From the NCBI GenBank assembly GCA_000708835.1, contig DF237118.1:2992-66991 (forward strand): 64,000 bases of DNA, read 5' to 3'. This document shows, piece after piece, positions 14,101-25,000 of this stretch (position 1 is the first letter of the stretch; each line of letters starts with the position of its first letter). A model generated the notes under the pieces. That model was given only the letters and a program-made list of their open reading frames with translations. It had not been told where the DNA came from and searched no databases. Both the position numbers and the translations under genes were made by a program. This stretch comes from Klebsormidium nitens (Eukaryota; Streptophyta; Klebsormidiophyceae; Klebsormidiales; Klebsormidiaceae).

Positions 14101-17100
14101 ACAAGGCATCAATGCCCAATCCTCACCTCTTTGGGGGCTTTGGCAGGCTTGACCTTCTTCTTCTCAGGCTTCTTTTCGTCCTCTGCAGTCTTGGGTCCCA
14201 ACAGCGCCAATAGCTGCTCGTCCAACTCAACCTGCAGAGGACTCCGACACTTAGATCCATGCGACTAACGGCGTCATCCAAAAGTGGGACCCTCGTGAGC
14301 GGCATGACCATCGTCCAACAATCTAGAGGCCTGACTCCATGATGTGCCATTCGCGCTCATGTCGCTTGTCTGTAAGTCGACCTCAAACCTTCTTTGACTG
14401 CTTTTCAAGGTAGATTTACGGATGCTCGTTCATCTACGTTTTGACAGGTAAGCACCATCCACAGGTGCAAATCACCAATCTTGGAGTCGGCTGCAGATGC
14501 AGCCTGAGCGGCCTTCCAAACACTTATCCATTTGAATCACAAAGAGATAGATGCCGTTTCACCGGAAAAGTGGTGGCTACGTCTGAAGCATTTTTAAAAA
14601 CCCCGTACTCAAGAAGGTCGTGGACTGCTAAAGGAAGGAGGGCCGTCAGCGCATAAGAGTGAAACGAAAAGTCGACTTTTCCTGGAGATTGCAACAGGCA
14701 TCAGGTGTGAGTTGAAGAGCTTCGATTGTCAAAATCACAGCTCTTTCAGTTCCCTCACCTTGACAAGCTTCCCGTCAGCGAAGGGCAACTTTTCCCGCAC
14801 TGTCTTCTGGATCTTGCCGGCTGAAGAAGCACGAACAGAAAGTGGTCAAGGGCGTTCCGAGGCGACCCCGACTTGGCTTGCCTGCTTCTTAACTCAGATC
14901 AAAGTCGTTCGTGCTACGGAGTAGTTGGGTCGTAGATCTGAAAGCTTCTGGAACTACGCTCTTGCTCGAGACTGACAGGGAAGGCCTTACACTGGGTCCC
15001 GAAAGCCCGGAAAAAATGGTTTGTCGGAGTATACATATACTCAGCTTCTTGAATACGGATGCGGGCAATGGTCATGACCGAATCTCGAATACTTTCGTGG
15101 AGTGCACGTTTAAGTAGGAGTAAAGCTAGTTCCATTGGTAAACAGACAAAATAACAAGCCATTGAATGCGGTATCAAACGGCTTCGTAGCTACCCAAGCA
15201 ACTTCGCATCTTATTGTAACTCCAAGTTACTGCATCTACCCTGATAGTAGACACGCTGACCAGTCAGCTGATACAATTGTGGACCTCATGACGACTGGGA
15301 CACTGAATAGGACGGAAAGAGGGCGGCGAAGGGCAACAACTAGTCACACCTGGCTGCAATCATTCGACTGTATCAGCGACATCAGTGGCAGTTTCTGCAG
15401 GAAAAAGAGCCGACTTGAGTGATGCTGCAGAAAAGGAGGAGGAAAAAGTCGCAGGTGCTGCCGCTCACTGTTTGCTTTGTACCGCTCCACGAGTAAGCGC
15501 TCCTTGTCGGCTGCGAGGACCTCTGCCACCGCCGCCTTGATCTGCTCCGGCGTTACTTCCACACCTGCACACAGGCCAAGTTTTGGTTTTCACCTTTCTC
15601 AATCGATTCACTGCAATCGTCTGGCGGCCTTGACTGTCGCTGATGCTGAGTACTTTCTTCTCATTTCTTGGTGCTTGTCTTTGTCCGTTTCTAGTCGGGA
15701 TGCATAACGAAAGCCAGTCACTTCCAAGCGAAAGCGCAAATTAGTTTGAGGCTCCACTAATTTGGCGAGGGGTTTTATTGCCGTTCTATAGAAGCTTCCG
15801 AGTGCAACCACCAACATGCACCACCAGCTTTCGTATGGCAGGACGTGAAAGCGATTGTGGTCGTAAAAAGGCATCCTATGCACTCTCTTCGGATCTGTTA
15901 AGTTCCAGATCCTATGTTCAACTGTGCGTTTTCGAAAAGACCTCAAGACCCGTCTTTAAGACCCAAGTGCCAAGAGACGCACTCCATGAACAACTAGACT
16001 GGTGAGACACGCACCTACGCCTGCCTTCTCCTCGAATTCCGCTACATTGAGCTCGTCCCTCCCCACAGTGGCGAGGTACTCAAAAGCGGCCTCAACCTGG
16101 GGGATGCTCTTGATCTGCAGTGAGGGCACAAGAATTTCTTTGTTTGCCAACATATTCTCGAGTGGCCCTCTGGCACTCTAGTTTTCAAATGGACTGGGGT
16201 CAACTTGACGAAACCATCAGGGCAATTTTCGACCAGCCTATGATTGGAACACAGATTGAACCACAAAAGGTGCCATACTTGTTGGAGTCAGTTTCTTTCA
16301 GACAGGCAGTGTCTCGATTGATGTAATCTTGACAGTGAAAAGAACGTGTGACTCACTCAACAAACAGTTGAGGTGCTGTCATGTAAACGCTGTATTCTGC
16401 TTTTCAGATAGAACACTATGCTCACAGCAATCTGACCGCCATCATACTCGAAGTCAGTAGTGGGAGGCTGTCCAAAGGGGAGGCGACACAAGACTGCATC
16501 TTGGAAAGCAGCTATGCACGTACAACCAGACTCTCAGATCGCAGGCTCACCCGGCCATCAGCTATGTACTCTAAGAAGTGCTTGCGGTGGCCGAGGGCGT
16601 TTGCAGGGAACTTGGTGGCAGTCTGCAGAACCACGCATTGGCTTTGAATCGTGATCCAACTTTTATCATTAAGGCTCTGCTGTTATTATTCTCACAAAGT
16701 AGTCAGATCACTCTTTCCACAATCCTGCAGCTTCCAAAGGGGTGATGAGTTTCACAACATGCCGCTCTCATATGAACAGGAAAGTCATTACTGCTACTGA
16801 GAGACTTTCTCTAGAAACATCAATCTTTGACGTCAACAAGCTCCTCTTCTTCAAGGGCGTTCCGGTGACAGATAGGAGATTAGCAAGATGTTCGCAAATC
16901 AAGCGATTGCTTGAGTTTTGCATTGTGCTTACGGTGTAGAGGTGGTTGCCAGTGACTCGATCGCACCCTGCGCTTAGGCCCGCCTGCACAAGAAGGGCAG
17001 ACGGTGGTATGCAAAAGTATACAAAGTGAAGTAAGGCGTCATTTGAACTCCGCCTTCCAAAAGTTTCTTTTGTCGTGAGTCCACAACAATTGGTTCTTGT

Positions 17101-17429
17101 TGATCCGAGAGCCATTGCAAAGGCGTCATCCTCAACAGATTCTTGAGTGCGTAGGCGCAACTTTCGGCATTATTCCTTCTTCATTGGTACAAAGACCTGC
17201 ACAGCAACCACTGCAACATCATACTCACGGTACATCTGGCGCACAGGAGAAGTAAAGCCTTGGAGCGCACCTCATCAATCACGGCAATCAGGTTGTTTGT
17301 GACCTTTGTGTTCGCCACCGTCGTCTTTGCCGTCTTCTCCTCAATCCCAATGCGCAGGAAAAGAGCCACAATCCCCTCGTTGTCTACATCTTTTGGCCCT
17401 GTTTTCCCAGGTTCTTTTGGGGACGCCAT
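5125..17429 (-). CDS. GlnRS: Glutaminyl-tRNA synthetase (class I), cytosolic plant type
   Basis: This enzyme charges tRNA-Gln with glutamine using ATP. My model has 21 exons and 803 aa, near the usual plant length: 17429-17271, 16983-16933, 16622-16551, 16114-16015, 15564-15469, 14820-14759, 14231-14127, 13759-13667, 13138-12986, 12665-12519, 12102-12016, 11460-11263, 10858-10760, 10089-9958, 9372-9236, 8428-8236, 7693-7593, 7099-6994, 6319-6230, 5864-5735, 5225-5125. All junctions keep frame. The first ~215 residues form the N-terminal nonspecific RNA-binding region with a Lys-rich linker. The HIGH motif ([13 protein letters not shown]) ends at residue 295. The KMSKS-type loop VLSKRK ends exon 14 at about 513-518. 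The anticodon-binding beta-barrels follow, ending [13 protein letters not shown]. The start MASPKEPG has no competing upstream family sequence. There is no evident organelle transit peptide. The gene is divergent from the glucosidase II beta gene. Confidence 0.95.
7725..7755. repeat. Perfect inverted repeat in GlnRS intron
   Basis: Arms CTGTCACGTCTT (7725-7736) and AAGACGTGACAG (7744-7755) are exact complements around a 7-base spacer. It lies just beyond the acceptor of exon 17 (first base 7693), inside the intron. Confidence 0.85.
9798..9846 (-). repeat. Decayed copy of the 3' edge of GlnRS exon 14
   Basis: On the minus strand this reads [10 protein letters not shown] followed by a GTAGGC donor. 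It mirrors the true exon end [10 protein letters not shown] and GTAGGT at about 9997-9952, roughly 150 bases away. The copy has lost the KMSKS-loop lysine and lies in the downstream intron. Confidence 0.75.
10045..10380 (-). repeat. Tandem duplication of the 5' edge of GlnRS exon 14
   Basis: Two units of about 162 bases. The proximal one (about 10045-10205) contains the acceptor TTGAGCAG and exon start [15 protein letters not shown]. The distal one (about 10207-10380) repeats the same acceptor, the first 15 codons ([15 protein letters not shown]) and the adjoining intron. The distal exon copy runs on into sequence that stops at 10141, so it is a pseudo-exon. The offset of the two acceptors (10251 against 10089) is 162, a multiple of three. 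Confidence 0.85.
12885..12952. repeat. 35-bp imperfect tandem repeat in GlnRS intron
   Basis: Two units begin GTTGCAGAGCGAAT, at 12885 and 12920. They lie in the intron following exon 9, and no function is evident. Confidence 0.7.
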
Positions 17430-19032
17430 GACTGCTTGAAACAGCGCCACCACCTGTAGATAGTCGCGCGCTTGAGCTTTGAGAATGAGCTTTGAAGCCT
17501 TTGATCGACGAATCATGAACGTGTATACCAGCCCTGACCAGACTAACCCGCTATGGTTACAAGGAGACCCAGTTGTGTACCTATGCCCAGAGGGCGCAAG
17601 CACCAGGCAAAATCCTCGTGCGAGCAGATTTGTAAGTGGACGGGTCCTTGCATTCTCAGGTGCCCACAAGTTCGAAAGTGTTCCAATATGTTCACTGATG
17701 CTCTCAAAAGGTTTCCGCCAAATTCTGGTGCTAGCTGACCATGTTTCTCAACGTCCAAAAAAAGGGGGTTTTAGCTGGTAATAGCAGACATGGGTCCACT
17801 CGTCAAATGACACCAGAGGCTCCACCGGCCGGGCGGACCCAAAAATCTGTGCCAAATGTTGCTAAAGGACCATATAAGACGCCTGCAAAATTCTGTGGAC
17901 GCCACCGCGGTGGAGCCCTGAGCTCGATTATTTTGCCTGGGTGCTTGCGCCCTCTGCCTATGCCGTTCCAAAATTTGGTAGCAGCCGTAGCTAGTCTACA
18001 GGAAATATGAAACGGCCCCGTAACCGTAACGTAACCTGCAGGTTATCTTGGTGGGGTTCGAATATCAACACAGCTTGCAGCTCAGTGCAAATTGCAATCT
18101 CATGCTGAGATTCAGAAGAGGCAGAATGGCGCCCAAAGCGTGGTGGTGAACCTGAGGTCAGAAGTTCTTTACCTTCTTGCTACAGATATTACGAAGTTGA
18201 TTGCAGCAAACAGGACTCTGATTGTGAGATCAACGCGTCAACAATGAAGCAAGGGGCGGGCTTTGTTTCTCGGGTAAGCACTGCTCTCGACAGAGTACTT
18301 TATCACACGTACTGCAGAAGATCCGCTGTTTCATTTAAATGCAATACATGCAGAGTCAAAGGATTTGATTGGGATTGGCTTTTGTTGGTTTGGTGGCGTT
18401 AGAGGGTTTGATGGTTGTATCTTACTTTTGGCGGGCGGCGTGGGGGCACATTCTTTGTGTTGAGTTTATTTGAGCGCTCCTTTGAATGAAGAAGATACAA
18501 AGCTGGTTCCAATATAACAGAGATACGCGGTTGCTTGTGTAAGGCCAACTGCATTGAAAGTGCGTGATCCTGCGAAATGTCCAATTTTCATACGCATGTT
18601 AGCAATCTGTTAAAAGTTGATGGTGCTTATCGCATCCCTTAGTATCCTAAAGAACTACTGTCACTTCATGGTGAATGCGATGGTCTCTTTCCTAAGCGGC
18701 GATTCTGCTTCCAGTTCTTCCGGATGCATAGCCATATGCTGTACCCCAAACGCTGTGATGAGGCTGTACCCCGTCAAGGTTTCAGTTATTCAGGCGCTCC
18801 GTTCAGACTAATCTGTGACATGTCCACGGTCTTACGTGTGGCCTGTTGGCCTGCGCACTATGAATGCGTTCAACCTTGCGTTTATGTACCACCGTTCCTA
18901 TCACATCGGTGCAGTCATGTCTTCTTGAACACCTCTTGCTTTGCAGCCCTTAGCTTTTGGGCCGATTCCTGGAGTTGGGCCGAATTCTCTCTTGGAACAG
19001 GTGCCTTTCTTTCACTGACCCACACTTTCCTT
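17430..19032. other. Divergent promoter region, GlnRS / glucosidase II beta
   Basis: About 1.6 kb separates the two start codons. It should hold both promoters and 5' UTRs, possibly with UTR introns. A 14-bp perfect palindrome, TAACCTGCAGGTTA, lies at 18032-18045, just after three GTAAC repeats. An ATATAA string sits near 17872. Neither is proven functional. No coding exon is recognised. Confidence 0.5.
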
Positions 19033-22000
19033 ATGCAGGTTCTCCCTCAATCTTGTTGCCGCCAGACTGCATCAACCAGAATATATCTGCTGCTTTCACT
19101 TGTGCTACTAAGTCATTGGATGCTGGCGGTGGATGCTATCTCAGGCAGGCTGCCCGATGTTGCCCTTAGAGGGGTTGCTCCTGCAGGTAAGTGCTCTCAA
19201 GCTTGACGGCTTATTTACGAGTCCCTGTGCAGATTGTATCAGCTTGGCAAGATCCCTGTCCTGAGGCCTGACAGGTGCTTTGTGACATTCTGGCCTCAAG
19301 GGATGAGTTGCAGCGCTCAATTGTCACCAAAGCCCGATGTTGGCTGAGAGTGCTGAAAAATCGCGGTTGCCTTTTCAAATTACTCAAAGAGAGGGCATCA
19401 GTAGCATGGTCTATCGAAATAGCTAACAATCGCCAATGGCCACGATGAGGGCAACACTTTTTAATCTGCTACCCTGGTTTTGGAGAAGAAAATTTTGAGC
19501 AGATTCCAACTTCTTTTCAGGAATCTCATTGGCCATGATTCCCATGTTTTTCCATGTCTCCAGACCTTGCGTTGTACGAGGCAGACCCCCTATTCTGCCG
19601 CGACCACTCCCGTAAGATCGCCGTCTCGCAGTTGAACGATGATTTCTGCGACTGCCCCGATGGCTCGGACGAGCCAGGTATGTGCTGCGCCCTCATCCCG
19701 CTATGCCGTAGTCAGAGTCACCTCTGTAGTTGCCTCTGGCGCCTTGTTTTGGTCGGTCCTATTCTTTCAATCCTGATACTAGTGCGATGCACTTTTTGTC
19801 AGGCATCGCATCGAACAATGTGTCGAGGGGTTTCAGAACTCGAACCTTGATAGTTATCTCTTCAGTTGTACATAGGCGTAGTTTGTTTCCATTTGCACTT
19901 GGACTAGGTGCTTGTAGTCTGCAAGGAGGGAAACGCAGACGGCTTTACCCAAGGATGATTATTCTGAAGCTCCTTTGAATACGCTCACCCGTCCTTCTGC
20001 AGGCACCTCCGCGTGTCCCGACGGCCGCTTCTACTGCCGCAACAAGGGGTACCACCCTATCAGTATCTTCTCATCGAGGGTCAATGATGGAATTTGCGGT
20101 GAGCGGATAAGTCCCTTCCGTGATTTTTGATCTCTAGATCCAGAATCGAGAGTGACGATTGTCGTGGTTACATCTTACTCAAATTGAAACCTGTCCCTCA
20201 CTGTTTTGATTTTGGTTGCCAGACAAAACGCGGAGGTCGCCGTTAGTGGTGTAAACATTTCCTTTTTGCTTGACGCAGTATCCGTAACGCTTGAGCCGAG
20301 CTCTTCTTACTGTCGTTCACTTGTGCCAATGTTACCCATCAGCTCTGTTCCATTTTGTTGCTTACTCCTGTTTTCGCGTTTACTTGACTCTGACCACAAC
20401 TTCTCCCGCTTGATTTTTGAATCACCCGTAAGTGACCACCATTGATTTCTATTCCATGTCAACAACACCCTTTTGTCCCCCGTCTATCCACTTGTCAACT
20501 TCCTTTCTTCTCATGTTGGCCTAATTCAGGAGTAGTAAGGGCCAGGTATAGTATGCTAACCATCCTGGGACAGGTGGGTTTAGTTTTGGGGTTTATGGTG
20601 GGTATGGGTGTGGAGCAGGTAAACTGTTGAGTTCGGTTTTCGGTGTTAGTTTAGAGGTTATTATAGCTGGCTCTTGTTTTACCTGCTATATGCCGTTCTC
20701 CTTTTTTCCCCTCCAGACTGCTGCGACGGCAGTGATGAGTGGGCCACCCCTGGGGCCTGCCCCAACACGTGCCTCCAGGCGGGGGCCGCATACCGCACGC
20801 AACTGTCGGCTGAAGCGGCCGCCTATTCGGAGGTGGGTTGTCGTTTTCCAAACCGAGGTTCACAACCAGGCATGAAGAAGTGGTCTACTAGCTCAGACTT
20901 TCAGTGTGGAAGCGAACTACTAGCTCTGCACCCCAGCACGAGAGCAAGCTTTTCCGTTGTTGTTTGCCTAACTGCATGCAGGGAAGGTCGGCAAACGTTC
21001 TGGCGTTCGTTTCTTGCTGGCAATCGGTTTTGGTCCGACAGTGTTCCTGTCCCGACATTAGATTGGGAACAGCATCCAAAACGATCGGTGCCCCAGGGTT
21101 GGGGGTGTTTTGTCTACAGGCTAAAGTGCTTTCCTTTTCAGCCACGTTCTTGGGTTAGAGTCTCCTTGGAAAGTTAGACGGGCGTAGGACTCCCACGTTA
21201 TGAGACGGTTCTGGATGCTGAATCTTGCCCATAAGTCGGCTCTACTATGCCCATCAGACCTGGGACCTTCAAAGTTCAGCGCCCACTTTGTTGGCATGGT
21301 GAAAGGCAGGGAACGGCAGACTTGTCCGAACGGCAAGGAAGTGGTGCGCACTTTGAGGGGCCACAAAGCGCTGATTTCTCACATGTTTGACGAATCCCAC
21401 AATCCTAGAATAAAAGGACCCTAACGACCGACTAGAATGATGGGACTTAAAACCTGAAAAGTTATGAAAGCAATACACTAGCTTTAAGATACTGAAACTG
21501 GAAACCTGCTGCAGGGCCACAAGGTGCGGACGAAATATGTGGCCAAGGCTCAGGGGCTGCGGCAGCAGTGGGAGTCGCAGCTGGAGAAGGCCAAAGCCGA
21601 CAAGCTGAAGCAGGAAGCCAAGGAGAAAGAGCTAAAGGGTGAGAGTGCAACGGATCACATCTGTCCTCTATTCGCATTTGCTGAGTTGCAAAGTTTGGCT
21701 ACGCTTGGGCGACAGTACGCATGTTTGATGGCTCACAGCAAGATGAAAATCCAGAAAAACAAAGATCAAAGACAAGACGACGAAGCCTCGACTTGTTCGC
21801 TCTCGTGAAGCATGGTGGTTAGTCGGGTCGTCCCGTTTTATCCATTGTTTTGTCCGTGAATATGTATCCGGTTAACCTGAAAGTTGAGAAAAGCTCGGTT
21901 CACCAATCACGAACTCAAGTGAAGCTCTTCCTCCCAATAGCTCGCAAGGAGGCAGTAGAAGCCGCCAATAAGGTGTAGCGTGAGTGGAGCGAGCAACAAG

Positions 22001-25000
22001 AGAAAGCGGCCAAGGCTGCTGCGCACATACATATTCATTTTATCTAAGAACATCAACCGTACTTAAGCTTATCCCTTCAACAGCTCGCAAGGAGGCAGTA
22101 GAAGCCGCCGAAAAAGGCGCAGCGCTAGTGGCGCGAGCAACAGGAGAAAGCGGCGAAGGCTGCTGCTAGGAACCTGCACTACCCAGTCCTTCTTTGCAGA
22201 ATGCAGAGACTCGAAAGCTTCTGAAATTTCATAGCTCGTAAGGAGGCAGTAGAAGCTGCCGAAAAGGCGCAGCGCGAGTGGCGCGAGCAACAAGAGAAAG
22301 CGGCGAAGGCTGCTGCTAGGAACCTGCACTACCAAGTCCTTCTTTGCAGAATGCAGAGAATCTAAAGCTTCTGTTTCTCAACAGCTCGCAAGGAGGCAGT
22401 AGAGGCCGCTGAAAAGGCGCAGCGCGAGTGGCGCGAGCAACAGGAGAAAGCGGCCAAGGTTGCTTTGCAGCCACATGATCCCTTTTCTTACATAATTGAT
22501 CTTCTGCGAACATCAACCTCATTTAAGTTTATTCCTTCAACAGCTCGCAAGGAGGCAGTAGAAGCCGCCGAAAAGGCGCAGCGCGAGTGGCGCGAGCAAC
22601 AGGAGAAGGCGGCCAAGGCGGCCGAACCCGCGGCCCCCGAGCAGCCCCCGGCGCTGGCGCCCGAAGGGGCCCCCGCTCCCCCAGTGGTCCCGCAAGAGGG
22701 GGGTCCGGAAGAGGGGCAATCGGAAGGGGGGGAAGAGGCGGAAGCTGCGTTGGAAGGGACAGAAACTGAGGGAGGGGGCGCGGAGGAAGGAGAAGAGGTG
22801 AGGGACTGTGTGGCAGTTTGTAAGCGAGTTCAAGTTTGGAATTTTTATGGTGTGCTTGGCCTGAAGAGTTTGCGTAGCGACAGGCGGGGTGCAGGTAGGG
22901 GGAGAGGCGGGAGTCTGACATCGAGGGGGCTGCGTATATGAGGAGGGCTTCCTTGCAAGTGGTGAGATTTTTCTGACGGAGTCTTCTGCGCTGTAGCGAG
23001 ATTGTCCGCGCACTTTTGACGTTTCTCAGGAGCTCGATCTGTCGTAGTGGTTGGACGCACCTTCCGCGCTTTTCAGGAGCTTAGATTCAAGACGAAATTT
23101 ACAGAATACATGAAAAGCAAGAAGGAGTGTTTGAGCGACTACCCATGTTCACTTGCACACGATTTGTATCTTGTCCTAGCGCAGTATTCACAAACACACA
23201 TCTCCATCAATGTCCGTTCGTCAAGACGGAAGACTTTTCTTGTCCGACAGAAAGCAACTTTCGTGCGACTAATGAGACGACGACTTCTACACCTGTACAT
23301 AGGAAGCTTCCACTTCGCCACAAGCATGACGTCATTCTTACCACTCCCCCCCCGCAGGCAGCCTCAGAACTTTTCCCCCCGGGCGAGGAAGATACAGCTG
23401 CGAACGCTCACAAGCTGTCTGCCTGAACCTTCATTCATCTGCAAGCATGGCGTAATTCTTTCTTGTTCCCCCCTGCAGGCAGCCCCAGAAGTCCCCCCCC
23501 TGGGCGAGGAAGACGCGGCCGCGCATGCCGGCCAGCTGTCAGCAGAGGAGCTCGGCCGGCGGGTGGCAAGCCGATGGACTCACAACGAAGAGGCGGTCGG
23601 GGATGTGCAACTAGAGGCGGAACAAAAGTTGGATCAAGAAGGGGAGGACTGGGCGGCAGAAGCGCGGGAGGAGGCAGAGCAGTACGGCGAGGTGGGGGGA
23701 GAAGAACTGGTGGAGGAAGGGGGGGAAACGGGGGGGGAAACCGGGGGGGAGACGGAAACAGCGGAGGTACCGGCGACGGAGACAGGTAAGCACGAGGAAG
23801 GGGCTGTATGGGAGAAAATGAAGATAGTGTCGCTTGAGCTTGACCTGTTTCAGTTTCCCCATCGCTGCACACTGTGTGCAGAACGGAGAAGCTTCGTGTG
23901 TGGATCAGCATCTTATGCGGAAGCTTTTCTGCATCCACTCTACTCCGTTTCTTTTCAAAACGCTGCCCGCAATCTTCACCACACGCTTTCTCCCTCCTTG
24001 AAACCTCCTCCTTTAATCTGCACATGGGCAGTCCAGAGAAATCGGCTCATCTTTCTATATGTCCAGTATTTGACAGTAAAGTTGGTTAGATTATGCAGGC
24101 TCACTCCTCGCCTCCGTGACCGGTTTCTTCCGGCGGGTGTTGCCTGAGTCCGTCGCCCGTCTAGTTGTCCCGGGGCCTCCCCCGCACGTGCAAGACTCAG
24201 GTGGGGCGCCGCTCACAATCTTATCGAAGATACTCGTTTCTTTCTGAATAAGCTGAGTTGAGGTATCGGCGAAGGAAACACAGACTGCAAACACGGCTTC
24301 GCTTAAGGGGAAGGTCATAACTGCAGAGTGGAGCGCTCGTATTCTTTTGTATCCTTATGCTGCTTTCAAGCTAAAGGCGCAGCCTACCTTTGTCGGTGGC
24401 GTATTGCAGGATCGTGTCGTCGCTTTTTCTGTGATCCGATGCCCGGTACATCATCGCGCATCTGCACAGATTAGGAGCATGCGTTTCGAGATATCGTCCC
24501 TGCTGCCAATAATGGGGATCTTTGAAGAAGGTTTACTCAGTCGGAAGAGCAAACTTGCGACGCTCTTGCACAAAGCAAGACCTCGTGGATATCAGAACGC
24601 TCCGAAGGCCGAGACCGCACCTGGCTGCGAGGTGAAGCGTATGCGTTTTGAACGGACGTCCGGATTGTCTAAGTTGAATCAGCTCTAGTTGAAAGCAACG
24701 AGCTCGAGAACCTTCTGGCGCCCCTTTCGGGCAAAACCCTATGCGTTCAACTTTCACAAGCCCTGAAATCGTAAAAGCTCAAAAGTAAAAACATTTTTTA
24801 TTTTGCTGCAGAGGTGGAGAGCGTACGTGCGGAGTGGAACGTGGCGCAGTCGAAGCTGACGGAGTTCTCGTCGAAAGTAACTGACCTAGAGACGAAGCTT
24901 GGCCGCGACTACGGGCCGGACGACGTGTTTGTGGCGCTCGCGGACGAGTGCTTTGAAGTCCCCGTGAAGCAGTGAGCAACGACCCCTAGGTTTTAACTCA

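Noticed and set aside
18050-18062. GGGGTTCGAATATC as a tRNA B box
   Set aside because: No acceptor stem, A box or anticodon arm can be built around it.
21941-22543. Tandem array in glucosidase II beta taken as several real exons
   Set aside because: Copies 1-3 contain stops or a frameshift, and no donor joins the copies in the right phase. Only copy 5 is a sound exon, with copy 4 as a possible extension.
23047-24147. 366-aa open frame (+) as a stand-alone gene
   Set aside because: Its middle is exon 7 of glucosidase II beta. The flanks are intron sequence that happens to stay open, including the decayed exon copy region in another frame.
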